Of a DNA stretch of 22,549 nt, positions 15,108 through 21,378 are shown one piece after another. Positions within the stretch are counted from its first letter, which is position 1, and every line of letters begins with the position of its first letter. Below the pieces are notes generated by a model. That model had not been told where the DNA came from, did not search any database, and saw only the letters and a program-made list of their open reading frames with translations. Location: the NCBI GenBank assembly GCA_964484145.1, contig CAZAED010000023.1:1-22549 (forward strand), given 5' to 3'. The stretch is from JAEUSF01 sp964484145 (GTDB lineage: Bacteria > Patescibacteriota > Doudnabacteria > UBA920). The position numbers were made by a program, and so were the translations under genes.

Positions 15108-15983
15108 TTACTTTTTTACTTCTGCTACCACAACTGTAACATCGTCTTGTTTACTAAACCGGCTTGCAAGAGAATTTAGCTGGGAAATTTTTTGCTCTAG
15201 ACTAAAACCTTGGTTTTTAAAAATATCTTTAGTTTCTGATGATTTAAGCAAAGGTACAGCGCCGTCGGATATAACTAAAATTGCGTCGCCCGGCTCAAAT
15301 AGCTTTGAGTAAAATTTAGTAATCATTTCAGAGTCGCTAAAACTGCCGGTGTAAGACCGCCCAGACTGAGAAATTTTATTGGTCCCAATAGTTAAAACTT
15401 CAAACTTGCCGGTTTTTGCGGAATAACGCGAAACTTCGCAGTTGCCCACTGAGGCTACATTTATACTGCCATCCGGACTTACAAACGCGACCGCAGCTGC
15501 GGCATTGCCTTCTTCCACTCTGCCGCCCAGACTTAAAAACTGCTTTTTATAAGGCACTTTGCCTTGCCCTTCTTTATAAAAATCCCGAAAGAATGTTTTT
15601 ATTGCTTGCTGCCTGCTTTCCGGATCTTCCAAACTAGTTTTATTTTTAGTAAGTAATTGGTTTGCAATAGTCACTAACTCTTTGGAAAACTCTCCGCCTT
15701 TTTTGTGGTGCCCGTCAAAAACCGCAAAAAATCCCGTTTCGGGATTTTGAATATAAGCGTCTTGATTTTCGGACTTCTGACTTACACTAAAAGCGCGGGA
15801 TAAAAAAACAAGATTCTCGGCTGTTGCTTCTTTTTTTTCTGGGGCTTCAGGTAACGCTTCTTTTGGGTTAGTAACCGTTTTTTCCTCTAAGTCCGCTTTT
15901 GTTTTTTCTGAAGGTCGGGGCGAAAAAAAACTACCAAGATCGAATCTTTTTCCGGGTTCAACTGGCGGGCGGGATCTACTCAT
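15108..15983 (-). CDS. PP2C-family Ser/Thr protein phosphatase
   Basis: The protein has 291 residues. A Pro/Glu/Lys-rich N-terminus (1-60) precedes a compact PP2C domain: NQDAY near 71-75, FDGHHKKGG near 88-96, a VGN turn near 186, ISDGA near 236-240 and QDDVT near 279-283. These give the family's metal-binding Asp set. No membrane segment was seen. It is single-domain and much shorter than the PP2C at 6449-8050, so the two probably have different substrates. It lies between ftsA and the GC-rich genes and is followed at once by a terminator. A promoter -10 sits so close to the ATG that the mRNA would be leaderless, in keeping with the lack of an SD site. A role in dephosphorylating envelope or division proteins is only suggested by context. 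Confidence 0.9.
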   Translation of the reverse strand: MSRSRPPVEPGKRFDLGSFFSPRPSEKTKADLEEKTVTNPKEALPEAPEKKEATAENLVFLSRAFSVSQKSENQDAYIQNPETGFFAVFDGHHKKGGEFSKELVTIANQLLTKNKTSLEDPESRQQAIKTFFRDFYKEGQGKVPYKKQFLSLGGRVEEGNAAAAVAFVSPDGSINVASVGNCEVSRYSAKTGKFEVLTIGTNKISQSGRSYTGSFSDSEMITKFYSKLFEPGDAILVISDGAVPLLKSSETKDIFKNQGFSLEQKISQLNSLASRFSKQDDVTVVVAEVKK

Positions 15984-15989
15984 ACATTT

Positions 15990-16016
15990 AAAATAGCAAA
16001 TTAAATACTTGTGTAA
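15990..16016 (-). promoter_or_regulatory. Promoter of the PP2C gene, predicting a leaderless mRNA
   Basis: Minus strand: TTTACA, 16-base spacer, TGC-TATTTT (10-box 15990-15995). Only six bases separate the -10 from the ATG at 15983, so transcription should begin at or next to the A of the start codon. Confidence 0.5.
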
Positions 16017-16029
16017 AAAACCATTTACT

Positions 16030-16092
16030 CTAAGGCAATAAAGATTTAAGCCTTCCTACGCTAAAGCTTCGGAGGATTTCAGCTATAAAGAC
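16030..16092 (-). repeat. 63-base in-frame repeat of the ftsA 3' end
   Basis: Directly after the ftsA TAG, 20 further sense codons run in the same frame and end in LKSLLP and TAG, the same six residues and stop as FtsA. The two copies differ at four bases in these codons (AAG/AAA, TCC/TCT, CTG/TTG, CCG/CCT), all synonymous. Between them is an imperfect palindrome (about 16055-16076, TCCGAAGCTTTAGCGTAGGA). This could be a duplication from insertion of a small palindromic element, or an old alternative C-terminus. Confidence 0.7.
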
Positions 16093-17340
16093 CTACGGCA
16101 GTAAGGACTTAAGCCACCTTTTAGCTTTGTCTACGCCGGGATGTTTTAAAATAGACGAAAGGGAGGAATTAAACGAACGGCTTCCCCCGCCGGTACCGTA
16201 TTTTTGTCCCCACAAAACAAGACCAACTGCCGTGGCAAAGGAAGCGTCGGTTACGCGATCTATGACTGTGTCTATGTTTTGTCCAACTCCCATAGAAGAA
16301 GGCAAACGCAAATGTTTTTTTGCAAATTCTACCGTGCCCGGTAAGTTAGCTCCCCCGCCGGTTAAAACTATGCCAGCCGGCAATTTACCGTCGCGGTTAA
16401 TTCGTTTAAGTTCCGCGTTAACGCGGTCAAAAATTTCTTCAAGCCTAGCTTCTATAATTTCTACCACCAACCCTCTTAAAGTAGTTTGTTGTTCACTTGG
16501 GTCAAAGTCGGCTAAATTTATTTCCTGGTTCTTGTCTACTGCCCGTATGTCGCAATGCCCGTAAGCTATTTTTACTTTTTCCGCGGTTTCAATACCCGTT
16601 CTAAGCCCAATAGCTAAGTCGTTAGTTAAGTGTTGGCTACCAATAGGAATTATGGAAGTATGTAGCAAGTCGCCTTCTTCGTAAACTGCCACACCCGTAG
16701 TACCCGCGCCTAAATCTACCACGCAAACACCTAAATCTTTCTGTCTTTTAGTTAACACGCTTTCCGAAGCGGCTAAAACCCCCAAAACCAATTCACTAAT
16801 TTCCAAACCCGCCTGTAAAACGGCGCGGCTTAAATTTTTTACAAACGGACTACCGGCCTGCACAATTATGCTTTCAACCTCAAGACGAATGCCGCTCATA
16901 CCGGCCGGATCTTTAATGCCGCTTTGGCCGTCAAGAGTAAAACTTTTTGGAAAAACATGCAAAACTTCTCTGTTAGACGGTATAGATATTGCCTGACTTG
17001 CATCTACCACACGCACAACATCGGCCTCGGTAATTTCGCCGTCAGCCCGAGACACAGCAATTACGCCGTGAGAATTTATAGAAGAAATATGACTGCCGGA
17101 AACAGAAATATTGGCGCTTAAAACCGGAACTCCGGTCATACGCTCTACTCTTTCTAGCGCGGTAGATATACTAGACACAGCTTCTTCTATGTCTATAATT
17201 ACACCTTTGCGAAGACCGACCGAAGGTACTTCCGCCGAACCAATAACTGAAACTTTACCGGCCTGGGTAACCTTCCCCTGGACAGCCCGAATATGACTTG
17301 TGCCAATATCTAAACCCGTAATGTAGTGCTCTTTAGCCAT
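16093..17340 (-). CDS. ftsA: Cell division protein FtsA
   Basis: The protein has 415 residues, close to usual FtsA length. It is an actin-like ATPase that tethers FtsZ filaments to the membrane. Visible are the phosphate-1 loop GLDIGTSHIR (9-18), the SHS2-type 1C region after it, the phosphate-2 loop VVDLGAGTTG (about 208-217) and the adenosine motif VLTGGGANLPG (about 329-339). After a Gly/Ser linker it ends in a basic amphipathic helix (VDKAKRWLKSLLP), the membrane-targeting element of the family. ftsZ is not in this window. There is no SD before the ATG. The upstream spacer (17341-17501) is AT-rich with repeated TTAGAAAT words. The last codons are repeated in frame after the stop; see the separate entry. 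Confidence 0.95.
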   Translation of the reverse strand: MAKEHYITGLDIGTSHIRAVQGKVTQAGKVSVIGSAEVPSVGLRKGVIIDIEEAVSSISTALERVERMTGVPVLSANISVSGSHISSINSHGVIAVSRADGEITEADVVRVVDASQAISIPSNREVLHVFPKSFTLDGQSGIKDPAGMSGIRLEVESIIVQAGSPFVKNLSRAVLQAGLEISELVLGVLAASESVLTKRQKDLGVCVVDLGAGTTGVAVYEEGDLLHTSIIPIGSQHLTNDLAIGLRTGIETAEKVKIAYGHCDIRAVDKNQEINLADFDPSEQQTTLRGLVVEIIEARLEEIFDRVNAELKRINRDGKLPAGIVLTGGGANLPGTVEFAKKHLRLPSSMGVGQNIDTVIDRVTDASFATAVGLVLWGQKYGTGGGSRSFNSSLSSILKHPGVDKAKRWLKSLLP

Positions 17341-17381
17341 TTTGTAAATTAACTAAAATTTTTATTTCTTATAAAACTGCA

Positions 17382-17495
17382 AATTTCTAATTAAGTAATT
17401 GCCCTAATTTCTAAATAAAACCTAATATCTAATTAATAAATGTCCAAAATTTAGACTTTAGGCATTATTTTAGGTGAATTAGAAATTAGAAATTA
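17382..17495. repeat. Intergenic TTAGAAAT-word repeats
   Basis: AATTTCTAATT-type words near 17382-17432 recur inverted as a tandem AATTAGAAATTAGAAATTAG near 17477-17496. They can pair into an AT hairpin between the GatB/YqeY gene and ftsA. No gene fits here. Confidence 0.5.
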
Positions 17496-17501
17496 GAATA
17501 A

Positions 17502-17951
17502 TTATTTATCAGATAATTTCTGTTTAAGCACCTTCGCCAAAATACTACCATCGGCATTTGTACCAGCACGCATCTTTAGCGCTCCCATAGCTTTACCAAA
17601 ATCTGCGGCTACAAAATTACCTGAAGCTATAACTTCTTCGGCTATTTTTGCAATTTCTGCTTCTGACATTTGAGGTGGTAAAAATTTATTAAGTATTTCC
17701 GCTTCACTTAATTCTTTTTGGGACGATTCGGAGTTGCCCCCTTTTTGGAAAGCTTCAGCCGCTTCTTTACGTTTTTTTATTTCTGAACGAACTAAGGCTA
17801 AAATTTCATCTTCGCTTAATTCTTCTACCATTTTTGAGACTTTTTCATTCTGAATTCTAGTTTTAAGCCCACGCAAAACACCTACAGCTATTTGGTCTTT
17901 AGCTTTCATTGCGGTTACTAAATCGGTTTCTATTTGTTTAAGTGAAATCAT
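17502..17951 (-). CDS. GatB/YqeY-domain protein
   Basis: The protein has 149 residues, the normal length for stand-alone YqeY proteins. The sequence follows the family closely: an N-terminal AMKAKDQIAVGVLRGLKTRIQNEKV helix pair, EILALVRSEIKKRKEAAEAF, then a C-terminal ILNKFLPPQMSEAEIAKI and DFGKAMGALKMRAGTNADGSILAKVLKQ. The family shares a tRNA-binding-type domain with GatB, the amidotransferase subunit, but its own role is not settled. It lies between rpsU and ftsA, as often in CPR genomes (memory, unverified). It probably shares the rpsU transcript, separated by a 100-base spacer with a 13-bp hairpin. No SD is visible. Confidence 0.93.
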   Translation of the reverse strand: MISLKQIETDLVTAMKAKDQIAVGVLRGLKTRIQNEKVSKMVEELSEDEILALVRSEIKKRKEAAEAFQKGGNSESSQKELSEAEILNKFLPPQMSEAEIAKIAEEVIASGNFVAADFGKAMGALKMRAGTNADGSILAKVLKQKLSDK

Positions 17952-17983
17952 TTATTTTAGTTTATCAGGTTATAAGGTTCGTA

Positions 17984-18020
17984 AAGTTTATAAAGTGGTG
18001 ATTCCCAACTTTATAAACTT
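17984..18020 (-). repeat. 13-bp inverted repeat between rpsU and the GatB/YqeY gene
   Basis: AAGTTTATAAAGT (17984-17996) and ACTTTATAAACTT (18008-18020) pair perfectly with an 11-base loop. Variant copies of the same word (18024-18039) adjoin. There is no U run, so it is an mRNA processing or stability hairpin or a repeat rather than a clear terminator. Confidence 0.6.
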
Positions 18021-18050
18021 GATAACTTTACAAACTTTCAACTCGCCACT

Positions 18051-18293
18051 CTATCGGCGGCCGTATCTGCGTGTAGTTACTATTAATTTGCCTTGTTTCT
18101 TTAATTCTTCTTTTTCAGCTCTTATTTGCGTGCGCCTTCTGGCTGCTATTCTTTGCAAATTTCTGGACTTAGTACTCTGAAAAAAACGAATTTTGCGGGC
18201 ACGAATAAGCACGCCGCTTTGCTGAATTTTGCGGTTAAAACGCCTTAAAAGGCTGTCGAACGACTCGTTATCTTTCTTTTTAACTTCTACCAA
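18051..18293 (-). CDS. rpsU: Ribosomal protein bS21
   Basis: The protein has 80 residues, small and very basic. It has the family pattern VEVKKKDNESFDSLLRRFNRKIQQSGVL, then Arg/Lys-rich helices and an RRYGRR tail. It binds 16S rRNA near the anti-SD region in the 30S subunit and helps initiation. The start is TTG at 18293, supported by AAGGGG about ten bases upstream and by alignment with the usual bS21 N-terminus. It has a good promoter of its own (18336-18364). A stand-alone rpsU next to a GatB/YqeY gene is the familiar arrangement. Confidence 0.95.
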   Translation of the reverse strand: MVEVKKKDNESFDSLLRRFNRKIQQSGVLIRARKIRFFQSTKSRNLQRIAARRRTQIRAEKEELKKQGKLIVTTRRYGRR

Positions 18294-18335
18294 ACTTAAA
18301 ACACCCCTTTCGTGGATGAGTAATTAATCAAAAAT

Positions 18336-18364
18336 ATTATATAATAGTTTTGAATTTTGGTCAA
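18336..18364 (-). promoter_or_regulatory. rpsU promoter
   Basis: Minus strand: TTGACC (18359-18364), 17-base spacer, TATAAT (18336-18341). Predicted start is near 18329, giving a leader of about 36 bases. Confidence 0.8.
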
Positions 18365-18384
18365 ACTTTACAGAACAACAGATG

Positions 18385-18458
18385 AAATACACTACGAATG
18401 CCCACAAAAAACTACAGAACCTAGTCATTTAGGTTCTGTAGTTTTTTGTAGTGTATTT
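18385..18458. terminator. Large two-part hairpin after the HIT gene
   Basis: The inner stem is 18 bp perfect (18406-18423 with 18430-18447, six-base loop) and flanked by A6 and U6, so it can terminate in both directions. An outer 11-bp stem (18385-18395 with 18448-18458) is set off by a ten-base bulge on one side only. It separates the HIT gene from the rpsU promoter. Confidence 0.8.
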
Positions 18459-18461
18459 TAT

Positions 18462-18477
18462 TCCGCCAGCTGGCGGA
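18462..18477. repeat. 16-bp perfect palindrome TCCGCCAGCTGGCGGA
   Basis: It is self-complementary, lies 13 bases after the HIT stop and abuts the large hairpin. I recall similar GC-rich palindromes scattered in CPR genomes, but cannot check. Confidence 0.7.
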
Positions 18478-18490
18478 GTATTTTTGTAAT

Positions 18491-18826
18491 CTATTCAGCC
18501 AGTTTCTTCCCGCCTAGCAAATGCAGGTGCAAATGCGGAATTACCATACCGCCGTCGCGGCCAACATTAAAAATAAGTTTATAACCTGTTTCCCCTACTC
18601 CAAACTTCTCGGCCATTTGCTTAGCTGCCACAACCATTTCTCCCAATAGTTTTTCGTCTTTTTCTTCTATGTGGTGCACAGACACAATATGTTTTTTAGG
18701 TATTACAAGCAAATGCACCGGGGCTTTTGGTAAAATGTCCCGAATTACTATAATATTTTCTGTCTCAAATAAAATTTGAGCCTCAAGAGTTTTGTTTATT
18801 ATGTTGCAAAATACGCAGTCGTTCAT
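18491..18826 (-). CDS. HIT-family (HinT-like) nucleotide hydrolase
   Basis: The protein has 111 residues, the usual size of HinT-type proteins. The active-site triad HLHLH is at residues 98-102 (PHLHLHLLGG). CVFC at 4-7 is the N-terminal Cys pair that binds zinc in many members, and LLVIPKKHIVSV is the typical second strand and helix. Family members cleave purine nucleoside phosphoramidates or related AMP conjugates, in the cytoplasm. It sits between the HisRS-like gene and rpsU. The ATG at 18826 has no SD. The upstream spacer is a palindromic repeat. Confidence 0.95.
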   Translation of the reverse strand: MNDCVFCNIINKTLEAQILFETENIIVIRDILPKAPVHLLVIPKKHIVSVHHIEEKDEKLLGEMVVAAKQMAEKFGVGETGYKLIFNVGRDGGMVIPHLHLHLLGGKKLAE

Positions 18827-18832
18827 TGTTTT

Positions 18833-18868
18833 AGCTTATCAGCTGATAAGCTTATAAGCTGATCAGCT
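18833..18868. repeat. AGCTTATCAGCTGATAAGCT palindromic repeat
   Basis: A perfect 20-base palindrome (18833-18852) is followed by a variant of the same word (to 18868). It fills nearly the whole 48-base spacer between the HisRS-like and HIT genes and replaces the SD region of the HIT gene. Confidence 0.7.
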
Positions 18869-18874
18869 ATTAAT

Positions 18875-20173
18875 TTATCGGCCAAGCCGCTTCTTTACTT
18901 CTTCTACTATCTTATCATAAGAAATTATTTCTTGCATACCACTTTTTACGTCACGCAAAATTACCATTTCTTCTATAGCTTCTTTCTGACCAATAATTAA
19001 AGCAATAGGCGCTTTTTGAGTTTCAGCCATTTTAAGCTGGTTCTTTACCCCAATATGGCCGAAATTGTCGTTAACGCTTACTTTACTCGTGGTTAAGTCT
19101 CTAAACAACCTTAAAGCTCTTTTGGCCGCAAGTTCGCCCAAGGGGACCAAGAAAACTTCGCTTAAAGTGTCCTTTTCAACTTCAATTTTTTGCGTTTCAA
19201 CTAATTTGCGCAAAGCAAGCAAACTGCCGACAAAACCAAAACAGCAATAGTTTTTGCCGCACAAATTCTGCATTAAATTGTCGTGATAACCGCCCTCACC
19301 AATTAAAAATATTTCATCGCCAATTTTGTATTTAATAGCAAAATTGGTACGGGTATGACCGCCGGGACCCGAATACAAAGGGTTTAACTGATACGGAATA
19401 GAAAGCTCGTCTAAAGCTTCTAAAATATTTGTAAAATGCTTGTTAGAGTCTTCGCTTAAAAAGTCTAAAACCGTGGGTGCTTCGGAAACAATAGCCTGAC
19501 AGTCTAATTTTTCACATCTTAGAACATTAAGCGGTCTACTTTGTAAATGTAAATTACAAGCATCGCACAAGTCATTTTTACGGCCGTGCAAAAAGTCGCC
19601 CAAACTGTCCTGATACACTCTTTGGCAAGCCGCGTCGCCAAGATTATTTATTTCTAAAATAGCGTCAGGTAACCCTAAAGAATTTATTAATTCCCAAACC
19701 GCGGAAATTGTTTGGGCTTCGGCCAAATGGGTAAAATTTCCAAAAATTTCCACGCCAAATTCAAAATCCTGAAAAATTAAGCCTTTGTCTGCTTCCATTC
19801 TGGAAACAAAACCAGAGTATTGCCATTTCTGAAAGGGCGCTTTATCAAAAAGCTTGTGCTCATAGTAAGCGCGTAAAGCAGAAGGCAATATTGTGCTTCT
19901 TATTCCGACATTTTGGCTTTGCGCCAAAGTCGAGACCTGAGAAAATTTACCCGGCCATTCTCTGTAAAACTGTTCATACAGCCTAGTTTCTTCTAAAATT
20001 GGGAATTCCGCGCGCGAAAAACCATAAACCCTGGCAACACGCTGGAATCTTCTTAAAACTAAATCACTTAAAAAGTCACTGTCAGTTAACAGGTCTATTG
20101 AGCCCGGCAAGCTGCCTATTTTTTTAGGCACATAACCGGAATTCCCGCTAAAATTTTTTTTTGGCCTTCCCAA
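18875..20173 (-). CDS. Degenerate histidyl-tRNA synthetase-like protein
   Basis: The protein has 432 residues, normal HisRS length, with a class II catalytic core and a C-terminal HGTP-type anticodon-binding domain (about 335-430). The region 200-262 with four Cys (203, 206, 220, 225) follows bacterial HisRS closely. Key active-site motifs are altered. The usual LRPEGT-type strand reads IRSTILPS (91-98). The HisRS signature with catalytic Arg (RGLDYY) is replaced by YSGPGGHTRTNF (267-278). Motif 3, which should carry an Arg (GLERL-type), reads GFVGSLLALRKL (313-324). It may be a HisRS paralogue without aminoacylation activity; HisZ is less likely because it normally lacks the C-terminal domain. 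The start is TTG at 20173, with no good SD, and is uncertain. Confidence 0.8.
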   Translation of the reverse strand: MGRPKKNFSGNSGYVPKKIGSLPGSIDLLTDSDFLSDLVLRRFQRVARVYGFSRAEFPILEETRLYEQFYREWPGKFSQVSTLAQSQNVGIRSTILPSALRAYYEHKLFDKAPFQKWQYSGFVSRMEADKGLIFQDFEFGVEIFGNFTHLAEAQTISAVWELINSLGLPDAILEINNLGDAACQRVYQDSLGDFLHGRKNDLCDACNLHLQSRPLNVLRCEKLDCQAIVSEAPTVLDFLSEDSNKHFTNILEALDELSIPYQLNPLYSGPGGHTRTNFAIKYKIGDEIFLIGEGGYHDNLMQNLCGKNYCCFGFVGSLLALRKLVETQKIEVEKDTLSEVFLVPLGELAAKRALRLFRDLTTSKVSVNDNFGHIGVKNQLKMAETQKAPIALIIGQKEAIEEMVILRDVKSGMQEIISYDKIVEEVKKRLGR

Positions 20174-20189
20174 AGTAGTAAACCTTTTA

Positions 20190-20250
20190 CCTTTGACAAT
20201 TTACATTTGACTTACCGCAGTTGCAGCTGTCAAAGGTTAAATGTCAAATG
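20190..20250. repeat. TTTGAC-word repeats between the HisRS-like gene and lepB
   Basis: CCTTTGAC and CATTTGAC (20190-20211) recur inverted as GTCAAAGG and GTCAAATG (20229-20250), so several alternative hairpins can form in this 88-base spacer. Confidence 0.55.
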
Positions 20251-20261
20251 TTAATTGTTTT

Positions 20262-20903
20262 TTAATATTCCGCTCCTCTTATTACTCCAAAACTACCAAA
20301 AGGCAAAACTCGCAAGAATACTCTTCCGACAATATCATTTTTTGGCAAAATTCCCCATACTCTGGAATCACTACTGGCCATGCGGTTATCTCCTAAAACA
20401 AAATATTCCCCTTCGCCTAAAGTTAGTGTCCCGTTACTACCCAAAACCCCCAGAGTTTCTATTTGGCTTGGTAAATAGTCTTCTTTTAAAGTAAACCCGT
20501 CCGGATACTCTTTGTTTATAATAATTACGTGTCCTTGGGAAAGCCTTACGCTCTCGCCCGGCAAGGCAATTACCCGCTTAATGAAATATTCACTTATATT
20601 TTTAGGATACTTAAAAACCATTACCTCCCCGCGCTTAGGTTCTGACCCGTGCTTTAATTCCCAAGAACCCAAATTCCAGTCGGCATAAGTAAAACGGTCA
20701 ACTACTAAATAGTCGCGATCGTGAAAATTTGGAACCATAGAAGAACCGCTTACTACAAAAGGTTCAGCAATAAGCAGCCTAAACGGAGCGGTTATAATAA
20801 AAGCTATCACAAAAATTTTAAATAAATCCCAAAAAAACCCGGCTACAGAAGTTTTACCTTCAGGGGTCTGATTATTTTGTATGTTTGTTTCTTCTAAACT
20901 CAT
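20262..20903 (-). CDS. lepB: Signal peptidase I
   Basis: The protein has 213 residues, the short form typical of Gram-positive-like SPase I. One membrane segment is at about 25-45. The catalytic Ser is S55 in SGSSM (52-56), the catalytic Lys is K109 in IKRVIALPG, and box E is GDNRMASSDSR (171-181). It cleaves Sec signal peptides on the outer face of the membrane, so it would process the exported proteins encoded at 10735-14953. The ATG at 20903 lies directly at the arm of a 166-base near-palindrome and has no SD. Confidence 0.95.
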   Translation of the reverse strand: MSLEETNIQNNQTPEGKTSVAGFFWDLFKIFVIAFIITAPFRLLIAEPFVVSGSSMVPNFHDRDYLVVDRFTYADWNLGSWELKHGSEPKRGEVMVFKYPKNISEYFIKRVIALPGESVRLSQGHVIIINKEYPDGFTLKEDYLPSQIETLGVLGSNGTLTLGEGEYFVLGDNRMASSDSRVWGILPKNDIVGRVFLRVLPFGSFGVIRGAEY

Positions 20904-20905
20904 GA

Positions 20906-21071
20906 ATGGGTCTTTTGCCGAATATGCTTTTGTAACGAAATTTTAAAATTTCGAGCAGATTGGCACAAATAAATTTTGATGTTTAACCGGAGGTTAAGGG
21001 GAAAAATTTTTTGGGACAAAATGCCGAAATTTTGAAATTGCAGTCAAAATGATATTCGGCACTAGACCCAT
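20906..21071. repeat. 166-base near-palindromic element upstream of lepB
   Basis: The ends form a 20-base inverted repeat matching at 18 of 20 positions (20906-20925 with 21052-21071). Pairing continues inward (TTTTG/CAAAA, then about 15 bp around CGAAATTTTAAAATTTCG with CCGAAATTTTGAAATTGC) to an apical TTAACC-GGA-GGTTAA hairpin. It could be a MITE-like element (no clear target duplication seen) or a 6S-like hairpin RNA or leader of lepB. Confidence 0.65.
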
Positions 21072-21378
21072 AAATATTTAAGGGATATTTAATTCTACCA
21101 ATATTTTAAGGCGCGTCAACCCCGTAGAGCAAAATTACAAAGCTTTTCTTAAAAAATGTTGGGGTTATAGACTTTCTTTACTAAAAAACCTAGCAGTAAA
21201 ACTAAACACTATTGCCATTTGTCCAAGATACTCTTATTAATTCTGACAAAATTATTAAACTGTCTTAGGAATAGCCAAAATAGCCTGTTTTATACTATAA
21301 TAGATAGGCAATTTGCGTGTCGCACAGGTAAAATAACAGAATATACGGAGCTGCGCAAGCATTATTAGCAAATACCTT
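21072..21378. other. Spacer between the palindrome and the LCP gene
   Basis: No gene was found. On the plus strand a TATAAT (21296-21301) with a poor -35 (TAGCCA, 18-base spacer) is the best promoter candidate for the LCP gene. An AACCCC/GGGGTT pair near 21119-21168 is the only other structure noticed. Confidence 0.35.

Noticed and set aside
21119..21168. AACCCC/GGGGTT pair upstream of the LCP gene as a terminator or riboswitch
   Set aside because: Only six base pairs with a long loop and no further structure or U run.
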